Assembly: GCA_937875605.1 (NCBI GenBank)
Contig: CALLXZ010000030.1
Coordinates: 1 to 12,651 of the forward strand
DNA length: 12,651 nucleotides
From: an uncultured Moheibacter sp.
GTDB lineage: Bacteria; Bacteroidota; Bacteroidia; Flavobacteriales; Weeksellaceae
Reading direction: 5' to 3'
Part shown: in pieces, positions 1 through 6,371 of the stretch
Numbering within the stretch: position 1 is the stretch's first letter
How the letters are laid out: each line of letters opens with the position of its first letter
Made by a program: the position numbers and the translations under genes
The notes under the pieces: generated by a model
Told to the model about the DNA's origin: nothing
The model's input: only the letters and a program-made list of their open reading frames with translations
Databases searched by the model: none

Positions 1-387
1 GAATTTGAAGGAAAACCTTTATATGAAACACTTTTAGTTCCTACGAAATTATACCAAAACGATATTTTCAAAATTCAGGAACAAGTAAAATTGTCCGGAA
101 TTGCGCATATAACAGGAGGAGGTTTGATCGAAAATGTGCCGAGAATTATTCCAAATGGACTTTCTGCAGTTGTTGAAAAATCGAATGTAAATGTTCCGTC
201 TTTGATGAAGGAATTGATGAAACGTGGAGGAATTGAAGAAAACGAAATGTTTGGGACTTTCAATATGGGTGTAGGAATGGTGGTGATTTGTGATGAATCC
301 AATGCGCAAAATATCCTTAATCTAATCGAAGGAAGCATGCTGATTGGAACGATCGAAAAAGGAGATGAAAAGATTACTTTGAGATAA
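1..387 (+). CDS. purM: Phosphoribosylformylglycinamidine cyclo-ligase, C-terminal part (cut by window start)
   Basis: The frame is open from base 1 and ends at a TAA followed directly by a second TAA, giving 128 codons of a protein that is usually about 330-390 residues. The 5' part lies outside the window. The visible segment has the C-terminal AIR-synthase signatures: HITGGGLIENVPR, then a hydrophobic LSAVVE strand, and FGTFNMGVGMVVI near the end. PurM uses ATP to close the imidazole ring of FGAM, forming aminoimidazole ribonucleotide (AIR), the fifth step of cytosolic de novo purine synthesis. An internal TTG at 91 is not the start, since the family-typical sequence continues upstream of it. 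The gene converges on the SUI1 homologue with only 22 bases between the stops and no obvious hairpin there. Confidence 0.93.
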   Translation, partial: EFEGKPLYETLLVPTKLYQNDIFKIQEQVKLSGIAHITGGGLIENVPRIIPNGLSAVVEKSNVNVPSLMKELMKRGGIEENEMFGTFNMGVGMVVICDESNAQNILNLIEGSMLIGTIEKGDEKITLR

Positions 388-409
388 TAATTTTGAATTG
401 TTTACACTT

Positions 410-736
410 TTAACCACCGACGCGTTTCACTTTAAATCCTTTGTCTTTCAAGAAATTCATGATTTTATCACGGTAATCGCCTTGAATGATAATTTTTTCA
501 TCTTTGAAACTTCCGCCGACACTGAGTAGTTTTTTGATTTCTTTTGCTAATTGTTTGAAATCTTCGTCCGCGCCTGTATAACCTTCTAAAATAGTTTGAG
601 GCTTACCATTTCTTTTTTCAAATTTACAAATGATAGGTTCGTCCTGCATCCAAAGTTTATTTTCAGGTTCCTGAATTTCTTCTTCAGAAGCTACGTGGTG
701 GGGAAATAAATTTTTGAGCTGGTCTTGTAAATCCAT
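410..736 (-). CDS. Translation initiation factor SUI1/eIF1-like protein (YciH family)
   Basis: This 108-residue protein has an acidic N-terminal extension (about 1-35) and a SUI1 fold domain (about 36-108). Visible signatures are KRNGKPQTILEGYTG, the basic KEIKKLLSVGGSFKDEKI segment, IIQGDYRDKI, and the terminal GFKVKRVGG. Members resemble eukaryotic eIF1. In E. coli YciH is linked to start-codon and initiator discrimination and to inhibition of translation under stress, but in Bacteroidota the role is not settled. It is the last gene of a minus-strand run, 22 bases after the membrane protein gene, and may also have its own promoter, which I cannot locate. The ATG is supported by the normal family length. 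Family assignment is firm; function is inferred. Confidence 0.92.
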   Translation of the reverse strand: MDLQDQLKNLFPHHVASEEEIQEPENKLWMQDEPIICKFEKRNGKPQTILEGYTGADEDFKQLAKEIKKLLSVGGSFKDEKIIIQGDYRDKIMNFLKDKGFKVKRVGG

Positions 737-758
737 AATTCAAAATTACAGAAAAAAA

Positions 759-1460
759 TTAGGTTAGAAAATTTGCTAACGCTAATGTAATATTTTTCCA
801 AAATTCAGTTGGTGGAATTGTGATGAATAAAAGAATTTCTATTGACCATATTATGATTATCAAAAAATAAGGACTCTTTAAAATTTTCCGTCTGTATTTA
901 ATTTTTTCAATGATTAAAATAATTCCGGGAAGTAAAAACGGAATCAAAACCGCAGTAAGAATCCCTAAACCCATAGTTATTTGGTTTAAAAGCCGCGACA
1001 ATCCCGGATTCAAAACAATGAGTGTAGCCGCGATGATGAAAGCAACGTGCCATCTTACATTTGATTTTTTAAACAATGCAATGAGATAAAAAATCGAAAA
1101 AGAGGAAATATCCACAAATGCTATATAAGCAGTCATAGCAGCGTCAGATGGAAATTCATCAAATTCTCTGATGAATTTTTCTTTGGTCAATAAGATAATT
1201 GTAAGAACGAGAATGGACGCAAGCAAATAAGAAAACTTTCCCAGTTGCCTGTGAAGTTTAAACTTCTTACGCATGATCAAAATCGGTTGGATGACGATCA
1301 AAAACAACCAACAGGAAAATGCAAAAAAATGAATGTGAATTAAATTCTGAAATTCATTGAATCTTGGAAATTTGCTTATATATGAACTGTAAAATCCGGC
1401 AAATGAGATAATCATTATCAGCGAGAAAAATACAATCAGAATTTCATATTTTCTTTCCAT
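759..1460 (-). CDS. Polytopic membrane protein with conserved-looking histidines, function unknown
   Basis: The 233-residue protein is almost entirely hydrophobic, with about six or seven predicted helices (roughly 6-27, 40-63, 75-92, 112-130, 137-153, 163-185, 195-216). Histidines sit at or near helix ends: HIH at 42-44, KLHRQLG around H70, and RWH at H138, followed by NPGLSRLL at 151-158. The order HxH...Q, LHRxLG, H, then P..sRLL resembles a group of uncharacterised membrane proteins reminiscent of DUF2306 and cytochrome b561-like proteins, so haem or metal binding is conceivable but unproven. It starts 23 bases after the cupin gene and precedes the SUI1 gene by 22, so all are probably co-transcribed. 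I cannot name a function. Confidence 0.82.
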   Translation of the reverse strand: MERKYEILIVFFSLIMIISFAGFYSSYISKFPRFNEFQNLIHIHFFAFSCWLFLIVIQPILIMRKKFKLHRQLGKFSYLLASILVLTIILLTKEKFIREFDEFPSDAAMTAYIAFVDISSFSIFYLIALFKKSNVRWHVAFIIAATLIVLNPGLSRLLNQITMGLGILTAVLIPFLLPGIILIIEKIKYRRKILKSPYFLIIIIWSIEILLFITIPPTEFWKNITLALANFLT

Positions 1461-1483
1461 AGATTTAAATTATTTGGAATTTT

Positions 1484-2017
1484 TCACCACCCTTCAGGGA
1501 TTTTGTCCAGTGGAACCTGACCAGTTCTGCTTACATACTCAAAAAATTGCTCTACTTTTTCAGATGCAGGTTGGAAAATACACATGATTTGTCCCGGATT
1601 ATTATCTATAGGACTCGAGATAGTATGCATAGTTCCTTTTGGAATAAATGCTGTATCGCCTGTCTGTAGAGAATGAATTTTATCTTCGATATGAACTTCA
1701 AAATTTCCTGAAATCACAAATACAATCTCGTTTTCGTAGCTGTGAACATGCAACGGAGGACCACCTTTTTCCTTAAATGTATTTTTATTTGAATTAAAAA
1801 TCAGTAAGCCATTATCGGAATCCGAAGTTGAAATTTTACAATCTGATAAAAAGTCAGGATTAACACCTGTCTTACCGAAATAACGGCTTTCGTTGGCTTT
1901 GATCACAAAACCTTTTTTGGATTTATTTGCGATGATTGGAAAATCCAAATTGAGATTCGCAAAGGAAATCACCGGAATAGAGAGAAGTGCAGTTGAGAGA
2001 AAGTTTCTTCTTTCCAT
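1484..2017 (-). CDS. Cupin-domain protein with twin-arginine-like signal
   Basis: This 177-residue protein begins MERRNFLSTALLSIPVISFA, a short twin-arginine-type leader (RRNFL plus a hydrophobic stretch), which suggests folded export by Tat. A single cupin_2 barrel spans about 75-150. Motif 1 has the ligands H90, H92 and E97 with G104, and motif 2 is GDTAFIPKGTMH with H131, so all four usual metal ligands are present. This fits a metal-binding quercetinase-like or storage cupin, but substrate and catalysis cannot be deduced. The C-terminus (SRTGQVPLDKIPEGW) is polar. The gene lies 6 bases after the metalloprotease-like gene and 23 before the membrane protein gene, consistent with one operon. 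Export by Sec or retention as a lipid-free anchored protein are alternatives. Confidence 0.87.
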   Translation of the reverse strand: MERRNFLSTALLSIPVISFANLNLDFPIIANKSKKGFVIKANESRYFGKTGVNPDFLSDCKISTSDSDNGLLIFNSNKNTFKEKGGPPLHVHSYENEIVFVISGNFEVHIEDKIHSLQTGDTAFIPKGTMHTISSPIDNNPGQIMCIFQPASEKVEQFFEYVSRTGQVPLDKIPEGW

Positions 2018-2023
2018 TTTAAT

Positions 2024-2740
2024 TTATTTTTTTGGTTTTGTCATTTGATTCATATAATTCAAAATAAACCTATCAAAATCCGGTAAGGTTTTATCTTCAT
2101 AAATTTTGATGAATTGAGAAAATTGCAAAACTCCGTAAACTGCCGGATCTTGAGTCGCAGCATGGTAATTTTCGGTAAAATACTGTTCCATGGTTTGTCC
2201 TTCCGGAGTAGGATTGGGTAATTTTTTCAGGATTTCTCGTGTATAATCGTAGCATTTTTTTAGCTCTTTTTCTTTTCCTTGTTTCCGCCACCAAAGAATC
2301 GCGACAACATTTGCAAAATATTCAGATTTGTAACCGTTTTCGACATGACCTTCTTTTGCATGTTCCAACGCATGACCTAATTCATGCGGAATGTAAAATC
2401 CATTGAAAAACAAGCCGAAAATTTCTTTTCCTTTTTCTTGACTTCCTGAAATTTGATTGAAAAATTCTTTTTGCTCAGGAATAACTTCCCCCCAAAAGGG
2501 CAAATTCACTTCAGTCTTTCCATCATAGTAAATTAAATAAGGTGTTGTATTGACACGGCTTTTGATGTCAAATGAAATGGTTGGCTCGATTTTCTTTAAA
2601 TCATTTGAAAAAAGTTCAATTAAATTTTCAACATCTTTTTGCAAAGCAACTTTGTCATGATAAATTGTAAAAATTTGGTTTTGCGCAAGTAAGAAATTTG
2701 CGCTACATATGACAACAAGAATTAAATAGTGATTTTTCAT
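2024..2740 (-). CDS. Secreted HExxH zinc metallopeptidase-like protein, uncharacterised
   Basis: The 238-residue protein has a clear Sec signal peptide (MKNHYLILVVICSANFLLAQ, cleavage probably near residue 20). A zinc-site sequence HELGHALEH lies at 119-127, with H119, E120 and H123, followed by SEYFANVVAILWW, where E140 could be the third ligand as in the EYxA motif of gluzincin-like enzymes. There is no pro-domain and no T9SS C-terminal domain, so a periplasmic location is likely. A TMEQYFTENYHA segment near 183-194 adds further polar residues. I do not recognise a named family. It is the first gene of the minus-strand unit ending at the SUI1 homologue, and its start faces the FAD oxidoreductase gene across a 168-base divergent region. 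Peptidase activity is inferred from the motif only. Confidence 0.82.
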   Translation of the reverse strand: MKNHYLILVVICSANFLLAQNQIFTIYHDKVALQKDVENLIELFSNDLKKIEPTISFDIKSRVNTTPYLIYYDGKTEVNLPFWGEVIPEQKEFFNQISGSQEKGKEIFGLFFNGFYIPHELGHALEHAKEGHVENGYKSEYFANVVAILWWRKQGKEKELKKCYDYTREILKKLPNPTPEGQTMEQYFTENYHAATQDPAVYGVLQFSQFIKIYEDKTLPDFDRFILNYMNQMTKPKK

Positions 2741-2823
2741 ATAGAGGATTTTAGAGGGGGCAATTATTTAATAAATTTAGGCAATTGGTTTCAAATTAAA
2801 TAAAGAATTTTAAGAACAGAAAG

Positions 2824-2859
2824 TATGAACTTATGAACGGTAATTTTCAGCGAATGAAC
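2824..2859. repeat. Three short TGAAC-type direct repeats in the divergent intergenic region
   Basis: TATGAAC occurs at 2824-2830 and 2832-2838, and AATGAAC at 2853-2859. Their starts are 8 and 21 bases apart, between two divergent genes. Such spacing could be an operator, but the units are only 7 bases long in AT-rich DNA, so chance is a real alternative. Confidence 0.3.
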
Positions 2860-2883
2860 TGCGTTAAATCCACAAAATCATTC

Positions 2884-2891
2884 TATTTTTG
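2884..2891 (+). promoter_or_regulatory. Possible Bacteroidota -7 element for the FAD oxidoreductase gene
   Basis: TATTTTTG matches the Bacteroidota -7 consensus TAnnTTTG and ends 17 bases before the ATG at 2909. No clear TTTG -33 box is seen about 20 bases upstream, and the implied leader would be very short, so this is tentative. Confidence 0.3.
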
Positions 2892-2908
2892 GACTAAATA
2901 ATTTCTAT

Positions 2909-4024
2909 ATGAATTTAAGTTTTTGGGAATTGGAGACATACTTTCGAAATGTGGATTTTACCATTATCGGAAGCGGAATTGTAGGTTTGAGTACGGCGCA
3001 TCATTTACGTGAAAAACATCCTGAAGCAAAAATTGTCATCATCGAAAAAGGAATGTTGCCAGAAGGTGCAAGTACCAAAAACGCTGGATTTGCTTGTTTC
3101 GGTACGCTTTCCGAAATTCTTTTTTATTTAGAAGGTCAATCCAAAGATGAAATTTACGATTTGGTGGAAAGAAGGTTTCGTGGTTTGCAGAAATTAAGAT
3201 CCATTTTGGGAGATGAAAATATGGATTATCAAGAGTTAGGCGGATACGAATTATTCCGAAATGAAGACAAAGAGTTGATGCAAAAAAGTTTGGATAAATT
3301 AGAAGAAATAAACCAATGGTTTTATCCTATTTTTAATCAAAATGTGTATGAAAGATCTAACAAAAATTTTGGATTTGATAAACTGATCGGGACAATCGAA
3401 ACCAAATTGGAAGGACATATTAATACCGGAAAAATGATGAAATCATTTATCAAAACGGTAATCTCAAAAGATATTTCCATTTTAAACAACTTGGAAGTTA
3501 CTCATTTGGAAGAATTAGGGTCAGGAGTGGAGATTGAATTAAACAATCAATTTACATTCAAAACAAATAAAGCATTTTTATGTACCAATGCTTTTACAAA
3601 AAAACTCTTTCAAGATGTTCGAATTGTACCGGCACGAGCACAGGTTTTAATTACCAAACCCATTGAAAACTTACAAATAAAAGGTTGTTTTCATATGGAT
3701 GAAGGCTTTTATTATTTCCGGAATGTAGGTAATCGGATTTTATTTGGAGGAGGGAGAAATCTGGACATTGAAGGAGAAACAACCACAGAATTTGGTGTGA
3801 CCGAGCTCATTCAAAACCAGTTGGAAACCTATTTAAGAGAAATTATTCTACCCAATCAAAACTTCGAAATTGAGCACCGATGGAGTGGAATTATGGGAAT
3901 GGGACCCACTCGTGATCCAATAATTCGCCAACTTTCAAAGAACCTATATTGTGGTGTAAGGCTTACGGGAACGGGCATCGCAATTGGTTCGCTAGTAGGT
4001 GAAGAGTTGGCAAATCTTGTCTAA
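2909..4024 (+). CDS. FAD-dependent oxidoreductase, DadA/DAO family
   Basis: This 371-residue protein has an N-terminal Rossmann dinucleotide-binding motif, FTIIGSGIVGLSTA (GSGIVG at 21-26), with the acidic residue ending the second strand at E46 (VIIEKG). Next comes GASTKNAGFACFG (about 53-65), typical of amino-acid oxidase-like (DAO fold) flavoproteins. The C-terminal FAD-contacting segment is YCGVRLTGTGIAIGSLVGEE. Enzymes of this group oxidise amines or D-amino acids; the substrate cannot be read from sequence. The protein has no signal peptide and is probably cytosolic. The ATG at 2909 is favoured because the short MNLSFWELETYF leader before the Rossmann strand looks like that of flavobacterial homologues as I recall them. 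The gene appears monocistronic or weakly linked to the lipoprotein gene 90 bases downstream. Confidence 0.92.
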   Translation: MNLSFWELETYFRNVDFTIIGSGIVGLSTAHHLREKHPEAKIVIIEKGMLPEGASTKNAGFACFGTLSEILFYLEGQSKDEIYDLVERRFRGLQKLRSILGDENMDYQELGGYELFRNEDKELMQKSLDKLEEINQWFYPIFNQNVYERSNKNFGFDKLIGTIETKLEGHINTGKMMKSFIKTVISKDISILNNLEVTHLEELGSGVEIELNNQFTFKTNKAFLCTNAFTKKLFQDVRIVPARAQVLITKPIENLQIKGCFHMDEGFYYFRNVGNRILFGGGRNLDIEGETTTEFGVTELIQNQLETYLREIILPNQNFEIEHRWSGIMGMGPTRDPIIRQLSKNLYCGVRLTGTGIAIGSLVGEELANLV

Positions 4025-4114
4025 TTAAAGGTATTCTTGTTTCAATTTTTTACAAAGTCAATAATCAGGACGAAATAAGAATTTTGAAAACTAATTTTAT
4101 CATCGGATTATAAA

Positions 4115-5332
4115 ATGAATGAAAAGATGAGAAAATTAGTTTTAGGATTATTGATTATTAGCATTACTTCTTGTAAGAATTTAGGGGCAGATGAAAAGAA
4201 TATTTTATCAAATTCTAATTTTTCAAAGGAAGCTTTTAAAGAAGGAAAAGATTTTACAGTTTTCGAAAGGGTTCGGATTTGGGATAAAACAGGTTTTTCC
4301 GAACCGGTTGAAGCCTTAAGTATTTTATTACCTAAAAATTGGAAAACGAATGGTGAAGTCATCTGGACAATGCCTGGAAATGCTTGCGAAGGCAATAATC
4401 TTACATTCAGGGCGGAATCTCCGGATGGAAAATATACATTTGAAATTTTACCAAATATTTCATGGAATTGGACAACTAATCCGCAGAATGCACAATTTTC
4501 CAGTCAGATGCAAACAGAATATTGCAAATTCCGACAGCCTATGTCAGCAGAAGAATTCTTACGAACAGACTTTGCGCAGGAAATTGGAAATCCTGAGATT
4601 TCAGATGTTCAGTGGAATCAGGAAGTGAGTGAAAAATTAGGGAAAGACGATCAGAAAACACGTATGGAGATGATGGGTTATGGCGCATCCGATATTCAAT
4701 TTGAGAATAAAGCGATTACGGCAAAATTAAAATGGCCGAATGGGAAATTGGGTTATGCGGTTTGTGGTATGAAAAATTCACGTTTGACATTTCCAAATCC
4801 GTATATGGGAACCTATGACGAAGTTTTATCGGGAGGTGCGTTATATCGCATGGTTTTTACCTATCCTGCTGAAGACGAGGAGAAAGCATTGGAAATGTTT
4901 ACCGTTATTTTAACTTCCAACCGGACCAATCCTGATTGGAAAAATGCAGTTGACAAATTCTGGGTTTCCGTACGACAGAATAAAGACCGAATAAGCGATG
5001 AAAAAGTGCGTGTGATGGACGAAAGAACCAAAATGATTGCACAGCAAACCATCGATCAGGGAAATCGTAATCTACAAAGCATTGACAATCAGATGAGAAC
5101 TTGGGAATCGCAACCTGGTGAAAATGATCGATCGGTTTCTTCTTTCATTAAAACCATTCGCGAAGTAGAAAATTATCAAGACACAAACGGAACAGTGGAG
5201 CTTTCGTCCGGTTATGACCATGCATGGAGTCGTAACGATAATTCTTCATTTATTATGACGAACAACCCGAATTTTGATCCTTCTTCCACATTTCAAGATC
5301 AGAATTGGCAGGAAATGAAGAAAGTGGATTAA
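4115..5332 (+). CDS. Lipoprotein of unknown function
   Basis: The 405-residue protein begins with a lipoprotein signal (MRKLVLGLLIISITSC) with the acylated cysteine at residue 20, so it should be anchored in the inner or outer membrane. An alternative start at M5 (4127) would give an equally good, shorter signal. The mature part has no motif I can name. A central region (about 50-280) is rich in aromatic residues and predicted strands. It is followed by a charged, probably helical or coiled segment (about 291-335, DERTKMIAQQTIDQGNRNL) and a conserved-looking VELSSGYDHAWS block (about 361-372). I have a general recollection of similar Bacteroidota hypothetical proteins with this terminal arrangement, but no function is known to me. 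It stands alone, with a possible terminator downstream. Confidence 0.86.
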   Translation: MNEKMRKLVLGLLIISITSCKNLGADEKNILSNSNFSKEAFKEGKDFTVFERVRIWDKTGFSEPVEALSILLPKNWKTNGEVIWTMPGNACEGNNLTFRAESPDGKYTFEILPNISWNWTTNPQNAQFSSQMQTEYCKFRQPMSAEEFLRTDFAQEIGNPEISDVQWNQEVSEKLGKDDQKTRMEMMGYGASDIQFENKAITAKLKWPNGKLGYAVCGMKNSRLTFPNPYMGTYDEVLSGGALYRMVFTYPAEDEEKALEMFTVILTSNRTNPDWKNAVDKFWVSVRQNKDRISDEKVRVMDERTKMIAQQTIDQGNRNLQSIDNQMRTWESQPGENDRSVSSFIKTIREVENYQDTNGTVELSSGYDHAWSRNDNSSFIMTNNPNFDPSSTFQDQNWQEMKKVD

Positions 5333-5353
5333 AGAATTATTTCAAATAAATAT

Positions 5354-5387
5354 AGCCTCAATGATTAATTTTATGGGGTTTTATTTT
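5354..5387 (+). terminator. Possible rho-independent terminator after the lipoprotein gene
   Basis: AGCCTCA (5354-5360) can pair with TGGGGTT (5374-5380) using two G-U pairs across a 13-base loop, followed by a TTTTATTTT tract. The stem is weak and the loop long, so confidence is limited. Confidence 0.4.
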
Positions 5388-5426
5388 GCGGAAAATAAAC
5401 TTAAACTATACATTATGTCTTATTAG

Positions 5427-5483
5427 GCTAACTTTATAATGGCGTTATTGATAGGTGATGAATTGGTAGATTTAGTTGATTAA
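5427..5483 (+). pseudogene. Remnant of the C-terminus of a second DAO-family oxidoreductase
   Basis: The frame after an in-frame TAG (5424-5426) reads ANFIMALLIGDELVDLVD and then TAA at 5481-5483. The last ten family-like residues, LIGDELVDLV, line up with LVGEELANLV at the very end of the oxidoreductase at 2909-4024: six identical, four conservative, and the stop one codon later. By my alignment 20 of 30 bases match. GxALxSLIGDEL-type endings are typical of DAO flavoproteins. The rest of the gene is missing; upstream codons MGFYFAENKLKLY (5373-5411) in the same frame might be more degraded remains. Chance similarity over so few residues remains possible. Confidence 0.4.
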
Positions 5484-5494
5484 TTATACATTTA
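5463..5494 (+). promoter_or_regulatory. Possible promoter for the FKBP gene
   Basis: TTG at 5463-5465 and TACATTTA at 5487-5494 (close to the Bacteroidota TAnnTTTG -7 element) are 21 bases apart. A second near-match, TAGATTTA (5467-5474) with TTG at 5448, would give a longer leader. Both are one mismatch from consensus, so the exact start cannot be chosen. The A-rich run just before the ATG at 5508 replaces a Shine-Dalgarno sequence. Confidence 0.3.
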
Positions 5495-5507
5495 CAAAAA
5501 ATAAAAA

Positions 5508-5945
5508 ATGGGCGTAGCAGATATATTGTTCAAAAGAAAACAAGAGTTGGCAGCAAAAAACCTGAAAGAAGGTCAGGATTTCTTGGAAGAAAACGGTAAA
5601 AAAGAAGGCGTTGTGACTTTAGAAAATGGATTGCAATATGAAATTATCACGGAAGCGGAAGGTCCAAAACCGAGCATTACAAGCAAAGTGAAGTGTCATT
5701 ACCACGGAACGACAATTCATGGTGAAGTTTTCGATAGTTCTGTAAAACGAGGTGCACCGGCGACTTTTCCGCTTAATCGCGTGATTTCAGGTTGGACAGT
5801 TGGCGTTCAATTGATGTCGGTTGGTAGCAAATATCGATTTTTTATTCCGGCGTGGCTGGCTTATGGCGAAGAACAAATCAGCAAAGAAATTGGTCCGAAT
5901 TCGACTTTGATTTTTGAAGTGGAATTGTTGGAAATTCAAGATTAA
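5508..5945 (+). CDS. FKBP-type peptidyl-prolyl cis-trans isomerase
   Basis: This 145-residue protein catalyses cis-trans isomerisation of proline peptide bonds to help folding. An N-terminal helical segment (about 1-50, FLEENGKKEGVVTLENGLQY) has the form found in Mip/FkpA/FklB proteins. The FKBP domain (about 57-145) shows VKCHYHGTTIHGEVFDSS, then GWTVGVQLMSVGSKYRFFIP, AYGEEQ and IGPNSTLIFEVELLEI, which are the active-site aromatic and hydrophobic positions of the family. It has no signal peptide or lipobox, unlike many FklB/Mip relatives, so it is probably cytosolic. The ATG follows an A-rich tract. It is a single gene convergent with the four-helix protein gene, with a palindromic repeat in between. 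Confidence 0.94.
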   Translation: MGVADILFKRKQELAAKNLKEGQDFLEENGKKEGVVTLENGLQYEIITEAEGPKPSITSKVKCHYHGTTIHGEVFDSSVKRGAPATFPLNRVISGWTVGVQLMSVGSKYRFFIPAWLAYGEEQISKEIGPNSTLIFEVELLEIQD

Positions 5946-5953
5946 CAAAATTG

Positions 5954-5978
5954 TAGAGATGCGTCCATCGCGTCTCTA
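5954..5978. repeat. Palindromic repeat unit between convergent genes, possible bidirectional terminator
   Basis: TAGAGATGCG (5954-5963) pairs with CGCGTCTCTA (5969-5978) over ten positions with a single G-U pair and a 5-base TCCAT loop. It is GC-richer than its surroundings. The TAGAGA-GCG-CGC-TCTCTA pattern is like dispersed intergenic palindromes I recall from Bacteroidota and cyanobacterial genomes. The right arm contains the stop codon of the minus-strand gene (5976-5978). No second copy was found in the window. There is no strong U-tract, so termination is a possible rather than a demonstrated role. Confidence 0.6.
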
Positions 5979-6371
5979 TGAAATAGCAATTTTCCAGAAA
6001 ATCACCGAAAAATAAATCCAAAAGACAGAAAAAAGGATGTGAATCATGGTTTCTAGTCGTTTTCCTCGCCATAATTTGGGTGAATAAACGAAAAACTGGA
6101 AAAATAATCTGCACGTCCAGAAAACGGCTAGTCCGCTTGTAATTTTCTTTCCAAATGGAGTTTGGATTAAATCATCTCCCCAAAACAAACACAAAATTCC
6201 CATCAGGAAAACCGTTAACGCAATGAAGAAAGTATGCGTTTGCATCATCTGGCGGTTGATTAAACTGAGATTTGAAAGTTCCAGTTTCCATTTGAAATAT
6301 TTTGCAAATCCGATGTGTACCATGCCCAAACCGATGAGCAACATTCCAATGATTTTAAGATGAAGTTCCAT
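5976..6371 (-). CDS. Small four-helix membrane protein, uncharacterised
   Basis: This 131-residue protein has four hydrophobic segments (about 5-22, 45-65, 77-96, 107-128). The first loop holds a distinctive motif, FKWKLELSNLSLINRQMMQTHTFF (about 26-49), with R40, Q41 and H46, and H19 lies in the first helix. This pattern looks conserved in a family of flavobacterial membrane proteins, but I know no function. Its ATG lies inside the methyltransferase-like gene, a 17-base overlap (6355-6371), indicating translational coupling, and it is the last gene of the minus-strand run. Its stop codon sits in the arm of the palindrome at 5954-5978. Confidence 0.82.
   Translation of the reverse strand: MELHLKIIGMLLIGLGMVHIGFAKYFKWKLELSNLSLINRQMMQTHTFFIALTVFLMGILCLFWGDDLIQTPFGKKITSGLAVFWTCRLFFQFFVYSPKLWRGKRLETMIHILFSVFWIYFSVIFWKIAIS

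Noticed and set aside
49-338. Two minus-strand open frames opposite purM
   Set aside because: They are antisense shadows of a well-conserved purM frame and have no domain or plausible start context.
4108-4395. Minus-strand open frame opposite the lipoprotein start
   Set aside because: It lies opposite a gene with a clear lipoprotein signal and has no recognisable motif.
5878-6114. Minus-strand 78-residue open frame across the FKBP 3' end
   Set aside because: It overlaps two well-supported genes and the palindrome, and its translation shows no domain.
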